The notes: generated from the letters alone by a model not told the origin. A stretch of 64,000 bases of DNA from JAVBLP01 sp052034625 (GCA_052034625.1 JBPOII010000004.1:1-64000), one strand, 5' to 3'; counted from the stretch's first letter, positions 16,790 to 26,394 are shown. Program-made: numbers and translations.

Positions 16790-18865
16790 GTGGAATATTT
16801 TAAAAAAGAAATTGAGGTAGCCGGAAAAAAATTCGTGATTGAATCCGGTAAGATGGCAAAACAGGCGAACGGTTCCTGCACGGTAAGAATAGGAGATACT
16901 GTTGTTTTAGTTAATGCCGTCGGTTCAAGAGAACCAAAACCGGGCACAGATTTTATGCCTTTGACAGTAGATTATAGAGAAAGAACATTTGCCGCAGGCA
17001 GAATACCGGGCGGTTTTTTTAAAAGAGAAGCAAAACCCAGAGACAGTGAAATCCTTGTCAGCAGGCTTATAGACAGAAGTATAAGACCGCTTTTTCCGGA
17101 ATATTGGAGAAATGACACCCAAATATCAGCTATTGTATTATCTTATGATGGGGAAAATGAAGCTGATATTCCATCTATATTAGGAGCATCAGTAGCTTTG
17201 ATGATATCAGATCTTCCTTTTACAATGCCTATAGCTTCAGTAAGAATAGGCAGAATAAATGGACAATTCATCGTAAATCCTTTAATATCTGAACAAAAAG
17301 AAAGTGATCTCGACCTAGTTGTCAGCGGTACCGAAGATGCCCTTACAATGGTTGAAGCCGGTGCTTTGGAACTTTCAGAAGCGGAAATGCTTGATGCATT
17401 AAATCTTGCTAAAGAAACAATAAAAAATATATGCACTGCTTTTAAAGAACTTCCTACAAAAGAAAAAATGCAGGTTGTCATACCGGAAGTAAATCAATCT
17501 TTAAAAGCTGATATAGAAGCAGAAGCGATTGCAAAAGCTGAAGAAGGTGTAATAATTAAAGAAAAAAATGAAAGAGATATGTTTTGGGCAGTTTTTAAAA
17601 GAGATATCTCTGAAAGAATGCTTGAAAAGTATCCTGAAGAAGAAGCAGCTGCAATAGATATGATACTTGAAGATATCTTTTATAAGAAAGCAAGAGAACT
17701 TGTTTTAAATAAAAGAGTACGCAGCGACGGCAGAGGAATGGAAGATATAAGACCTATAACGTGCGAAACGGACATTCTTCCAAGAGTACACGGTTCAAGT
17801 TTATTTACAAGAGGCCAAACACAGGCTTTGGCTACGGTAACTCTCGGAACTCCGGGCGATATGCAGATAATGGATGAACTTGCTGGTGAATATAAAGAAC
17901 GCTTTATACTTCATTATAATTTTCCCGGATTTGCAACAGGTGAACCTAAAGGCGAAAGATCTACAAGCAGAAGAGAGATAGGACATGGTGCTTTGGCAAA
18001 AAGAGCTCTCAGAGCCATACTCCCAAGCGAAGAAGATTTCGGCTATACAATAAGAATAGTATCTGATATTTTGGAGTCTAACGGTTCTTCTTCAATGGCT
18101 TCAGTCTGCGGCGGCTCGCTTGCATTGTTCAATGCCGGTGTCCCTGTAAAATCAAGCTGTGCAGGCGTTGCAATGGGACTTATGAAAGAAGGCGATAATT
18201 ATGTTGTTTTAACTGATATTATGGGAATGGAAGATCATCTCGGCGATATGGATTTTAAAGTAGCAGGGACAAGAAAAGGTATTACTGCTTTACAGATGGA
18301 TATAAAAATTTCTGGTCTTACTACCGAAATCCTTGCTCAGGCTTTAGATCAGGCAAAACGCGGAAGAATGTTCATCCTTGATAAAATGGACGCTGCTATG
18401 TCAGCTCCTAAAGAAAAAATATCTGAATTTGCTCCCCAAATGGCAACTATTATGATACCACAGAATAAGATAGGGGAACTTATAGGTCCCGGCGGTAAAA
18501 ATATCAGAAAACTTCAGGAAGAAATGAATGTTAAAATAGATATTGACGATAATGGTAAAGTTTCTATTTCTGGAACCGATATTGAAGGAGTAAACCTTGC
18601 AAGACATTATGTCGATTCATTGACAGCTGAAATAGAAGTCGGTAAAATCTATAAGGGCAAAGTTGTAAAAATAATGGCTTTTGGCGCTTTTGTAGAAGTT
18701 TTACCTGGACAAGACGGTCTTGTGCATGTTTCCCAGCTTGCTGACAGGCATGTGAAAAATGTTGAAGATATAGTTAAAGAAGGTGATGTAGTTACTGTTA
18801 AAGTAATGGAGATAGATAAGCAGGGCAGAGTAAATTTAACAATGAAAGAAAGCCTTTTAAAATAA
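16790..18865 (+). CDS. pnp: Polyribonucleotide nucleotidyltransferase (PNPase)
   Basis: The protein has 691 residues from a GTG at 16790, placed 7 nt after GGAG (16779-16782). An ATG at 16715 in the same frame lies inside the hairpin and would add a Cys-rich tail absent from the family. Two RNase PH domains (about 5-215 and 300-530), a KH domain with LIGPGGKNIRKLQEEMN, and a C-terminal S1 domain (YKGKVVKIMAFGAFVEVLPGQ region) appear in the normal order. PNPase degrades RNA 3' to 5' by phosphorolysis and belongs to the degradosome in many bacteria. It is likely autoregulated through the upstream hairpin. Confidence 0.95.
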   Translation: MEYFKKEIEVAGKKFVIESGKMAKQANGSCTVRIGDTVVLVNAVGSREPKPGTDFMPLTVDYRERTFAAGRIPGGFFKREAKPRDSEILVSRLIDRSIRPLFPEYWRNDTQISAIVLSYDGENEADIPSILGASVALMISDLPFTMPIASVRIGRINGQFIVNPLISEQKESDLDLVVSGTEDALTMVEAGALELSEAEMLDALNLAKETIKNICTAFKELPTKEKMQVVIPEVNQSLKADIEAEAIAKAEEGVIIKEKNERDMFWAVFKRDISERMLEKYPEEEAAAIDMILEDIFYKKARELVLNKRVRSDGRGMEDIRPITCETDILPRVHGSSLFTRGQTQALATVTLGTPGDMQIMDELAGEYKERFILHYNFPGFATGEPKGERSTSRREIGHGALAKRALRAILPSEEDFGYTIRIVSDILESNGSSSMASVCGGSLALFNAGVPVKSSCAGVAMGLMKEGDNYVVLTDIMGMEDHLGDMDFKVAGTRKGITALQMDIKISGLTTEILAQALDQAKRGRMFILDKMDAAMSAPKEKISEFAPQMATIMIPQNKIGELIGPGGKNIRKLQEEMNVKIDIDDNGKVSISGTDIEGVNLARHYVDSLTAEIEVGKIYKGKVVKIMAFGAFVEVLPGQDGLVHVSQLADRHVKNVEDIVKEGDVVTVKVMEIDKQGRVNLTMKESLLK

Positions 18866-18884
18866 ATATTACAAAGGGTAAATT

Positions 18885-19352
18885 ATGGCCACCAACAGCA
18901 ATGATATTAAAAGCAAAGTAAAATCTCTTTACGAGATAATGAAAGACGAAAAGATCCAGGAACTTGAAGTTAATTCCAAAGATTACAGTCTTTCAATAAA
19001 ACGTAAAGATCCAAATGCCGATCAACAACAGATTGTTGTTCAGAAAGTGCAGACTGAAGTCCAGCCTGCAGAAGCAGCTTTAGCAATGGAAGAAAAAGCA
19101 AAATCAGCAAATTCCGAAACGATAAAATCTCCTATTACAGGTGTGTTTTATCAAGCTCCTTCACCTTCTTCTCCTGTTTTTGCCAAAGTTGGCGATGTTA
19201 TAGATACAGGAAAAACTCTTTGTATAGTTGAAGCTATGAAAGTTATGAATGAGATAAAAGCGACTTTTAAAGTAAAGATTATTAAGGTATTGGTAGAAAA
19301 CGGTGCACCAGTAAATTCCGGACAAGATTTGTTTGAAATAGAAAAAGTTTAA
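18885..19352 (+). CDS. accB: Biotin carboxyl carrier protein of acetyl-CoA carboxylase
   Basis: A protein of 155 residues with an Ala/Glu-rich linker and a C-terminal biotinyl domain (about 80-155). The biotinylated lysine is K119 in VEAMKVMNEI. It carries CO2 between biotin carboxylase and the carboxyltransferase in fatty acid synthesis. birA, which would attach the biotin, is about 10 kb downstream in the same gene run, and accD is at 52511; accA and accC are not in the window. SD AAAGGG precedes the ATG, 19 bp after pnp. Confidence 0.95.
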   Translation: MATNSNDIKSKVKSLYEIMKDEKIQELEVNSKDYSLSIKRKDPNADQQQIVVQKVQTEVQPAEAALAMEEKAKSANSETIKSPITGVFYQAPSPSSPVFAKVGDVIDTGKTLCIVEAMKVMNEIKATFKVKIIKVLVENGAPVNSGQDLFEIEKV

Positions 19353-19370
19353 GAACAGAGGTTTATATAA

Positions 19371-19577
19371 ATGGCAGAGATGACAGAAAGAATTGGTTTT
19401 GCGGCCGGAGAAATTTGGAGATATTTGCTTGAGAACGGAGAGTCTTCTCCTATAAAGATCAAGGCGAATTTAGGTTTGTCAAATACGCTTTTATATCTTG
19501 CTTTAGGATGGCTGGCAAGAGAAGATAAAGTGTATATAAGACAACTTGAACACAGCTATAGAATCTCGCTTAAGTAA
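19371..19577 (+). CDS. Small winged-helix protein (DUF2582-like)
   Basis: The 68 residues form one predicted winged-helix domain: ERIGFAAGEIWRYLLENGE (helix 1), PIKIKANLGLSNTLLYLALGWLARE (helix-turn-helix) and KVYIRQLEHSYRISL (wing). The pattern fits the DUF2582/winged-helix family found as single small proteins in several anaerobes. The function of the family is not known to me; DNA or protein binding is plausible. It lies between accB and ftsK in the same direction, and AGAGG precedes the ATG at 11 nt. Confidence 0.65.
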   Translation: MAEMTERIGFAAGEIWRYLLENGESSPIKIKANLGLSNTLLYLALGWLAREDKVYIRQLEHSYRISLK

Positions 19578-19627
19578 ATACCGCTTCAAATAAATACTCG
19601 TCAAACCGTGCTTAGAGGGTTTTAATA

Positions 19628-21814
19628 GTGGCAAAGAAAACAGCTAAAATCAAAAAAGAAAAAAGAAATAATGTAAGCAGAAACAGGGAGTTAGCAGCCC
19701 TGTTTTTTGCTTTGGCGGCTTTTATAAGCGGATATGCTATCGTTTTACCTGAAAATTCCGGTATGATAGGAGAAGCTTTTTCAAATATTATGTCACAGAT
19801 ATTCGGTACGGCTGCATATCTTTTACCATTAATTCTGCTTTGGTTCTTTATAATCCATATAAGCAAATCTATTCCACTAAAGGAACGCCTTGACTTCATT
19901 TGGTCAGTATCATGCCTTGTTTCAGGTGCTATCCTTTTTGAATTTACTGGAATTTTGTTTGATATAGGTACGACAGGCGGATGGCTTGGAGAAAAGTTGT
20001 TTCCTTTTTTTAATCAATTGTTTGGGATATGGTTAGGTTTTTCTGTAATTGCAATAATTTTTATTTATTCTGTTACAAGGCTGTTTAGAATATCCATAAG
20101 AGAAACGATTTTTGGATTTTTTAAAAGTCTTAAAGAAAATATTGAGAAGGCTAAACGGGAAAAACTTGAAAAAGAAAAGAATATGCCAAAAGTTTATGAA
20201 AGAAAGCCTGAACCTCCGGTGCTTGTAATAAAAAAAGATGAACCTGAACCTCAAAAATCTGAACCTGCAATACCAAATATCGTAAGCAAGAAAGAAAAAG
20301 AAATAAATAAAGAAGAAAAAAAAGAAAAAGATTTGAAAGAAAATGATGAAAAGGTTGACAGTTCGGCATATAACTATACTCTTCCTCCGACGAATATATT
20401 AAAAAAAGATGAAACTACAAGTTTCCAAACAAATAAATCGGAATTGCTTGAAAGAGCAGACCTCCTTAAAACAACGCTTGCAGATTTTGACATTCAAGCT
20501 GAAGTAAAAGATATTATTCCCGGTCCGGTAGTTACAAGATATGATCTTGTTCTTGCACCCGGTGTTAAAATACAAGCCGTTACAAATATTATTGACAATA
20601 TTTCTCTTGCTATGCGGACATCTTCTATAAGAGTAGTCCCTATACCTGAAAAAGCTGCAGTCGGTGTTGAAGTGCCAAACCCGGACAGTGTTATAGTTGG
20701 TTTAAGAGGTATACTTGAAAGCAGAGCTTTTGAAAACTCAAAATCACTGCTCACTCTTGCTTTAGGAAAAACTACCGACGGTGAAGGCTATATAACAAAT
20801 CTTGCCTCAATGCCGCATCTTTTGATAGCCGGTGCTACTGGCTCCGGTAAAAGTGTCGGTATACATACGATAATACTTTCTATTTTATATAAAGCTCGCC
20901 CTGATGAAGTTAAGTTTATGCTGATAGATCCTAAACGCGTTGAAATGCCTGTGTATAAAGATATCCCGCATTTGTACAATCCATGCTGTTCTGCTGCCGA
21001 TGCAGATATTATAACCAATCCCAGAGAAGCTGCTTCGGCATTAAAGAAACTTGTAGCCGTTATGGATGAAAGATATACAAAATTTGCAAAGGTTATGGTA
21101 AGGAATATTGAAGAATACAATAATAAAATGCAAGAAACCGGAGGGGATAAAGAGTTTTATATAGTAGTTATAATAGATGAACTTGCCGATCTTATGCTTG
21201 TGGCACAAAAAGAGATAGAAGATTCAATACAAAGACTTGCCCAGATGGCAAGAGCTGTTGGGATTCATCTTATACTTGCTACACAAAGACCGTCAGTTAA
21301 TGTTATTACCGGTATAATCAAGGCTAATTTTCCGGCAAGACTCTCATTTCAGACAACTTCAAAAATAGATTCAAGAGTTATACTTGATATGCTCGGTGCT
21401 GAAGAACTTATGGGTAAAGGTGATATGCTTTTCCTTCCTCCCGGAGAAGCAAGACCTGTGCGTTTACAAGGTGCTTATGTTTCATTGAAAGAAGCAGAAA
21501 AAGTAATAGATTTTATAGTTGATCAGGATTTTCCGAGAGTTTATGAAGCTCTTCAGACTGAAGTTGATGCTTCTGTGGGTTTTGATGCAATGGAAAATAA
21601 GAATATGAAAGATCTTATTCCAGCACTTATACTTATTAATCAAAGGAAGCGCGTTTCACAGGATTTATTAAAGGCAAACTTCGGCAGTTCTGCAAGAGCT
21701 ACTAATATTTTGAGCATTCTTGAAATGAAGGGTTTTATAACAAAACCGGAAGGTACTAACAAATGGCAGATAAATTATGATAAAATAGAACAGTATTTGG
21801 AATCAAATTCATAA
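19628..21814 (+). CDS. ftsK: DNA translocase FtsK
   Basis: A protein of 728 residues from a GTG (SD GAGGG). Four hydrophobic segments lie in about 15-165, followed by a charged Lys/Glu linker (about 175-270). The motor has Walker A GATGSGKSVG near 400 and VIIDELADLMLVA as Walker B. The C-terminal gamma winged helix is at about 659-728. FtsK anchors at the septum and pumps DNA directed by KOPS-like motifs to let Xer recombinases resolve chromosome dimers; a xer gene is 5 kb downstream. It is shorter than E. coli FtsK because of the short linker, similar to SpoIIIE. The next gene repeats its gamma domain. Confidence 0.95.
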   Translation: MAKKTAKIKKEKRNNVSRNRELAALFFALAAFISGYAIVLPENSGMIGEAFSNIMSQIFGTAAYLLPLILLWFFIIHISKSIPLKERLDFIWSVSCLVSGAILFEFTGILFDIGTTGGWLGEKLFPFFNQLFGIWLGFSVIAIIFIYSVTRLFRISIRETIFGFFKSLKENIEKAKREKLEKEKNMPKVYERKPEPPVLVIKKDEPEPQKSEPAIPNIVSKKEKEINKEEKKEKDLKENDEKVDSSAYNYTLPPTNILKKDETTSFQTNKSELLERADLLKTTLADFDIQAEVKDIIPGPVVTRYDLVLAPGVKIQAVTNIIDNISLAMRTSSIRVVPIPEKAAVGVEVPNPDSVIVGLRGILESRAFENSKSLLTLALGKTTDGEGYITNLASMPHLLIAGATGSGKSVGIHTIILSILYKARPDEVKFMLIDPKRVEMPVYKDIPHLYNPCCSAADADIITNPREAASALKKLVAVMDERYTKFAKVMVRNIEEYNNKMQETGGDKEFYIVVIIDELADLMLVAQKEIEDSIQRLAQMARAVGIHLILATQRPSVNVITGIIKANFPARLSFQTTSKIDSRVILDMLGAEELMGKGDMLFLPPGEARPVRLQGAYVSLKEAEKVIDFIVDQDFPRVYEALQTEVDASVGFDAMENKNMKDLIPALILINQRKRVSQDLLKANFGSSARATNILSILEMKGFITKPEGTNKWQINYDKIEQYLESNS

Positions 21815-21827
21815 ATAAGGAAATGCT

Positions 21828-22310
21828 ATGAAAGGATTAGGAAAGTATATTAAAGCAAGAAGGACGGAAAAAGGACTTTCATTTGAGGATATTGAAAGAG
21901 AAACCAATATTATGACTGTTTTTCTTGACGCCATTGAAAGAGATGACACGGCATTGTTTATAAATCAGGACAATTATGATTCTATTTTAAGTTTCTATAT
22001 GAAATATCTCGGTCTTGATAAAAAAGCAATGACAGCACAACTTAAAGTTCTAAAGCTGCATGAACAAAGGGGAACTTCTCTGATCATTGAAGCACAGGCA
22101 ACAATGAAAGAGCTTATCCCGGCTTTAAAGCTTATAAAGGAAAGACAGCGTATATCTATGGATATTCTTGAGATACATTTCGGTTCTTACAGTAAAGCCA
22201 AAGAATTGTTTGAATATCTTGAGAAAAACGGATTTGTTGCAAAACCTGCCGGTGCTTATGACTGGATAATAAACAATGAAAAAATAAATGAATACCTTAA
22301 CTCGAAGTAA
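21828..22310 (+). CDS. HTH (RodZ-type) / FtsK-gamma chimeric protein
   Basis: A protein of 160 residues, 13 bp after ftsK with SD AAGGAAAT. Residues 1-65 (YIKARRTEKGLSFEDIERET, then FLDAIERDD and FYMKYLGLD) match the HTH_25 domain of the rodZ gene two genes downstream. Residues 93-160 (MKELIPALKLIKERQRIS, then FGSYSKAKELFEYLEKNGFV) match the gamma domain of the adjacent ftsK (MKDLIPALILINQRKRVS). No membrane segment or ATPase is present. A stand-alone gamma domain could recognise the same octamers that orient FtsK. A role in coordinating segregation with cell shape is speculation. I know of no described family with this architecture. Confidence 0.8.
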   Translation: MKGLGKYIKARRTEKGLSFEDIERETNIMTVFLDAIERDDTALFINQDNYDSILSFYMKYLGLDKKAMTAQLKVLKLHEQRGTSLIIEAQATMKELIPALKLIKERQRISMDILEIHFGSYSKAKELFEYLEKNGFVAKPAGAYDWIINNEKINEYLNSK

Positions 22311-22322
22311 AAGGGATTTTTA

Positions 22323-22979
22323 ATGAAAAAACTTTTTTTAATCGCAACTGCTTTAGTTTTTTCTTGTGCTGTTAATGTGTCTGCACAGGTTAATAATGAT
22401 AAGATCAATGATATACTTATGAAAATGGAAGCGGCTGATAAGAAGATAAACTCACTTGAAGCCGACTATACTCAGGAAGTTTTCTATTCAGCTACTGATG
22501 AAACTCAAAATGTTATAGGAAATATCAAATATAGAAAACCTGAAAACATATTTATCATACAGAAAACTCCACAGGAACAACATATTTATATAGATGGTAA
22601 AAAAATTACCGTATACACACCTGAAAATGAACAGGCAGTTATTGATAATTGGAAAAATGTTATCAATGGTGATTTTGCTCCTGCATCGCTTATAAATTTT
22701 GGAAGCAGTTGGAGAGAACTAAAAAAAGAAAATACTATAAATTATATAGGCGAAGACACAGAGAACTATATAATTGAACTTTATCCTGCAAAGAAAAAAG
22801 AGTGGACAATGCAGATACATATATCAAAGAACACTTTGTATCCGCAAAAAGCGCTTGTAACAGCCTCAGGCCTTTCCATAAAGCTTGATCTGAAAAACTA
22901 TAGAGTAAATCCAAATTTTAAAAAAGATATTTTTAAATTTACTCCGGAAAAGAATGTAGAAGTAATAAAACTTAATTAG
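22323..22979 (+). CDS. lolA: Outer-membrane lipoprotein carrier LolA-like protein
   Basis: A 218-residue protein with a signal peptide (MKKLFLIATALVFSCAVNVSAQ). The mature part starts with the LolA pattern KMEAADKKINSLEADYTQEVFYSA, then GNIKYRKPENIFIIQKTP and a series of beta strands predicting the half-barrel fold. LolA shuttles lipoproteins through the periplasm from LolCDE to the outer membrane; some relatives act in other envelope roles. Placement after ftsK recalls the ftsK-lolA order of E. coli. SD AAAGGG is present. Confidence 0.8.
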   Translation: MKKLFLIATALVFSCAVNVSAQVNNDKINDILMKMEAADKKINSLEADYTQEVFYSATDETQNVIGNIKYRKPENIFIIQKTPQEQHIYIDGKKITVYTPENEQAVIDNWKNVINGDFAPASLINFGSSWRELKKENTINYIGEDTENYIIELYPAKKKEWTMQIHISKNTLYPQKALVTASGLSIKLDLKNYRVNPNFKKDIFKFTPEKNVEVIKLN

Positions 22980-22992
22980 GCGGTTATTTTTA

Positions 22993-24003
22993 ATGAAAGA
23001 AATCGGGAATATTTTGAAAGAGGCTCGTGAAAAAAAAGGACTCAGTTTAAGTGATGCACATGAAGCAATAAAAATACAGGAAAAGTATTTAGCTGCTATA
23101 GAAAGCGGAGATATAGATGCTTTGCCTGCTGAGATTTATTATAAAACTTTTATGAAATCTTATGCGAAATATCTCGGTCTTGACCCTGAGATATTAGCAA
23201 AACAATATGAAGAAAAAAAAGAAAAACTTGAAGAAGATGAAGAGGAAAATTCTTCAGGCTTTGTGCAGGGAATGTTCTCAAATTCTTCTAAAAGAAATGA
23301 ATCTTCTAAAAGGGAAAGAGAGAATAAAGAAAAAAAACCTATTGATACCGTAAAACTTATTATAACGCTTTTGATTGCGGTATCTCTTTTGGCGGCTTTC
23401 ATATATTTAAATAAAAATATACCGAATATTATTTCCGAAAACTCGAATCTTCATGAAGATTTTATCCTTAATGAGTCAAATGATGATGTTAATATGCTGA
23501 ATTCTGAAAATACTGATGAAGAGCCCACTTCTGTTGTTGAAAATCCTGATTCTGTCTCCGTTTCTGATAAAAAAGAAGAAAAGGAAACACCTGTAGTTTT
23601 GCCTATACGACAGGTGGCGATTCCGACTACAAAACCTACTCCTTATAAAAGAGGACCTATTCAAACCCCTACACAACAGACAGTTGTAGAAATGCCTTCT
23701 GCAAAACAGGAGATACCTGTTAACACTCAAAAGCAGGAAGAGCCTCATACAACCGTACCGGTAAAACAGAAACTCAATATAGAAGCGGTAGAAAATGTTT
23801 GGATAAGAGTAGAAGCTGACAGTAAAGAAGTTTTCCAGGGCACAGTTCTAAAAGGTTCATATAAAGAATGGGAGGCTGATACTGCCTTTGTTTTAAAAGT
23901 CGGTTATACTCCCGGGATAAAAGTTAATTTTAACGGTGAAGCAGTTGATATAATAAAAGGTTCTGTTCAGGATGTTAATACAGTTATTCTCAAAAGGCAG
24001 TAG
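22993..24003 (+). CDS. rodZ: RodZ-like cytoskeletal membrane protein
   Basis: A protein of 336 residues. A cytoplasmic HTH_25 domain (about 1-70: LKEAREKKGLSLSDAHEAIK and YLAAIESGDIDALP), a charged stretch, one transmembrane segment at about 117-137, a Pro/Thr/Gln-rich periplasmic linker and a C-terminal beta domain of DUF4115 type (VWIRVEADSKEVFQGTVLKG region). RodZ links MreB to the elongation machinery and shapes rods; no mre gene is in the window. Located after lolA and two genes from a protein carrying a related HTH. Confidence 0.85.
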   Translation: MKEIGNILKEAREKKGLSLSDAHEAIKIQEKYLAAIESGDIDALPAEIYYKTFMKSYAKYLGLDPEILAKQYEEKKEKLEEDEEENSSGFVQGMFSNSSKRNESSKRERENKEKKPIDTVKLIITLLIAVSLLAAFIYLNKNIPNIISENSNLHEDFILNESNDDVNMLNSENTDEEPTSVVENPDSVSVSDKKEEKETPVVLPIRQVAIPTTKPTPYKRGPIQTPTQQTVVEMPSAKQEIPVNTQKQEEPHTTVPVKQKLNIEAVENVWIRVEADSKEVFQGTVLKGSYKEWEADTAFVLKVGYTPGIKVNFNGEAVDIIKGSVQDVNTVILKRQ

Positions 24004-24009
24004 AAAAGG

Positions 24010-25320
24010 ATGCAAAAAGTTTCAGTTATAACTTTAGGCTGTCCGAAAAATACCGTAGAAGCGGAATATCTTCTCGGTATTTTGCAAAATAAGGGGTTTC
24101 TGCCGACTCCTGACCTAAATTTTGCAGATATTATTATAATCCATACTTGTTCTTTTATTAATGATGCAAGGGAAGAGTCTGAAGAGTGTATAAGAAAAGT
24201 TCTTGAATTAAAAAAAAGTAAAAATATTAAAGTATATGTTTCAGGATGTCTCCCTCAGTTTTTAAAAGACGGTATTAAAGATGTTTTTCCTGAAATTGAC
24301 GGCTATACTGGTACTGGTGGTTTAGGGAAACTTCCTCTGGCAATTTTAAACAGGAAACAAAAAGTATCTCTTATCCCTGGAGGTTTGAATGATTCAAAAT
24401 TCAGGATACTTTCTTCATCATTGCCGTCGGCTTATTTAAAAATAGCAGAAGGGTGCGGGCACAGGTGTAGTTTTTGTATCATTCCCGAATTAAGAGGAAA
24501 ATACAAAAGCAGAACAGTCTCATCTTTGGTTGAAGAGGCTTCAGTTCTTGCGGATTCAGGGATAAAAGAACTTATAATTATCGCTCAAGATACCACAAGT
24601 TACGGTATGGATCTTTACGGTAAATTTTCACTTGATAAGCTTTTATCAAAACTTGCTAAGATAAATTCTTTTAAATGGATAAGGCTTATGTATGCTTATC
24701 CTTCGAGTATTACAGACGGTTTGCTTGATATTGTGAAAGAGTATAAGAATATATGCAAGTATATAGATATTCCAATACAACATACAAGCAAAAAAGTTCT
24801 TTCTATGATGAAACGTCCTTTAAATACGGGAAAGATTATTGAAAAGATAAAAAAAGAGATCCCGGAAATAGTTTTAAGGACATCTATAATTACCGGTTTC
24901 CCGGGAGAGACGGAAAACGATGTAAAAGAACTTGTACGTTTTATAGATAAGGGATATTTCCAATATGCAGGAGTTTTTGAGTATTCTGACCAGAAAGCGG
25001 CATATTCTTCAAAACTGAAAAAACATATTAAGAAAGAAATAGCTGAAAGAAGAAGAGTAGTTGTTGAAAATGCACAGTATGAAGTTTTTGAATCAAAGGT
25101 GAATGGTTTAATAGGACGTGAAATTGACTTTTTTGCCGAACAATGCGTCCAGAAAGGAAAAAAATATACAATATACGGACGCACTGAATTTCAAGCGCCT
25201 GATATCGACGGGAAAACTATTGTTTTAAGTGATAAACAGGCTAAACCCGGAAAATTTTATAAAGCTGTTATTACCGGCAATACCGGATATGATATAAATG
25301 CAGAAATAATAAATATATAA
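24010..25320 (+). CDS. rimO: Ribosomal protein S12 methylthiotransferase RimO
   Basis: A protein of 436 residues with the MTTase domain (cluster cysteines C11, C47, C80) starting VSVITLGCPKNTVEAEY, a radical SAM domain with C149, C153 and C156 (CGHRCSFC) and a C-terminal TRAM domain. The RimO form is suggested by LGCPKNTVE and the GCGHRCSFCIIP block. It adds a methylthio group to an Asp of S12. The AAAAGG sequence touches the ATG, too close for normal initiation, so it is probably translated by coupling with rodZ, which ends 7 bp upstream. Confidence 0.93.
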   Translation: MQKVSVITLGCPKNTVEAEYLLGILQNKGFLPTPDLNFADIIIIHTCSFINDAREESEECIRKVLELKKSKNIKVYVSGCLPQFLKDGIKDVFPEIDGYTGTGGLGKLPLAILNRKQKVSLIPGGLNDSKFRILSSSLPSAYLKIAEGCGHRCSFCIIPELRGKYKSRTVSSLVEEASVLADSGIKELIIIAQDTTSYGMDLYGKFSLDKLLSKLAKINSFKWIRLMYAYPSSITDGLLDIVKEYKNICKYIDIPIQHTSKKVLSMMKRPLNTGKIIEKIKKEIPEIVLRTSIITGFPGETENDVKELVRFIDKGYFQYAGVFEYSDQKAAYSSKLKKHIKKEIAERRRVVVENAQYEVFESKVNGLIGREIDFFAEQCVQKGKKYTIYGRTEFQAPDIDGKTIVLSDKQAKPGKFYKAVITGNTGYDINAEIINI

Positions 25321-25330
25321 GGATTTTATA

Positions 25331-25954
25331 ATGAATTTAGCTAATAAGTTGACAGTTGCCAGAATATGTATGGTCCCTTTGTTTATACTTTTTCTTGAGC
25401 TTGACGGTTTTTTAGTAAGTGTTTTTGCTCTTATTGTTTTTATTACAGCTTCAATAACAGATCTACTTGACGGAAGGATTGCCAGGAGGCAAAATACTAT
25501 AACCTCTTTGGGTATATTCTTAGATCCTCTTGCCGATAAACTCCTTATTTCAGCGGCATTTATATGCTTTGTAGGTATATCTTATCTTAATGTACCTGCT
25601 TGGGCTGTGATAGCTATAATATCCAGAGAGTTCCTTATTACAGGATTAAGAACAATAGCAGCAACAGAAAATGTTGTGATACCGGCTGACAAGACGGGAA
25701 AGTTTAAAACCACTTCACAGATCGTTGTAATAATCATTGTGCTGCTGATAATAATCATTACTGAAGCTTTTCAAGAGTTTTACAGTGTTCCTCCGCATAC
25801 AATAGCTTTATTTAAAGGCGGCAGCTATAAAACTTTGGCTTTATTCTTGAAGCATACTCCGTACTGGGCAACTTTGGTGGCAGCTGTTATGACGCTTTAT
25901 TCCGGAGCAAATTATATGTGGAAACATAGAGGACTTTTGAAAGAAAGTGAATAA
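25331..25954 (+). CDS. pgsA: CDP-diacylglycerol-glycerol-3-phosphate 3-phosphatidyltransferase
   Basis: A membrane protein of 207 residues with the complete CDP-alcohol phosphotransferase signature D44-X2-D47-G48-X2-A51-R52-X8-G61-X3-D65-X3-D69 and several transmembrane helices. It makes phosphatidylglycerol phosphate from CDP-diacylglycerol and glycerol 3-phosphate at the inner membrane. The following gene, pgpA, removes the phosphate, giving two consecutive steps of phosphatidylglycerol synthesis. SD AAGGA precedes the ATG by 8 nt. Confidence 0.95.
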   Translation: MNLANKLTVARICMVPLFILFLELDGFLVSVFALIVFITASITDLLDGRIARRQNTITSLGIFLDPLADKLLISAAFICFVGISYLNVPAWAVIAIISREFLITGLRTIAATENVVIPADKTGKFKTTSQIVVIIIVLLIIIITEAFQEFYSVPPHTIALFKGGSYKTLALFLKHTPYWATLVAAVMTLYSGANYMWKHRGLLKESE

Positions 25955-26393
25955 AATAATACTGTTTTTTTCATCTGTTGCGGGAATAGGATATATTAAG
26001 TATGCACCCGGGACATTCGGCAGTCTTGCAGGAATTATTCTCTGGGCTTTATTTGTACCGCAGAACTATAAATTCCACTTAATATCAGTCTTATGTATTT
26101 TTATTATTTCCACGGCATTTTCTTCTATGGCGGAAGATATATATGGTAAAAAAGATGATCAACGCATTGTTATAGATGAAGTAGCAGGAGTATGGGTTGC
26201 ACTTGCTTTTCTTCCAAAAACTATATTGTTTTTATCGCTCGGATTTATCTTATTTAGGATTTTTGATATTAAAAAACCTTTTTTTATTAAAAAACTCCAA
26301 AAGCTAAAAGGCGGTTTTGGTATAACTGTTGATGATATAGTTGCGGGTATATATGCAAATGTCATATTACAAATATTAAACTTGGTGCTTTAA
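25947..26393 (+). CDS. pgpA: Phosphatidylglycerophosphatase A
   Basis: A protein of 148 residues from a GTG that overlaps the end of pgsA by 8 bases. PgpA hallmarks are YIKYAPGTFGSLAGIILW near the start, then KKDDQRIVIDEVAGVWVA and the C-terminal GGFGITVDDIVAGIYAN, with three or four membrane segments between. It dephosphorylates phosphatidylglycerol phosphate. The overlap ensures co-expression with pgsA. Confidence 0.93.
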   Translation: MNKIILFFSSVAGIGYIKYAPGTFGSLAGIILWALFVPQNYKFHLISVLCIFIISTAFSSMAEDIYGKKDDQRIVIDEVAGVWVALAFLPKTILFLSLGFILFRIFDIKKPFFIKKLQKLKGGFGITVDDIVAGIYANVILQILNLVL

Positions 26394-26394
26394 A

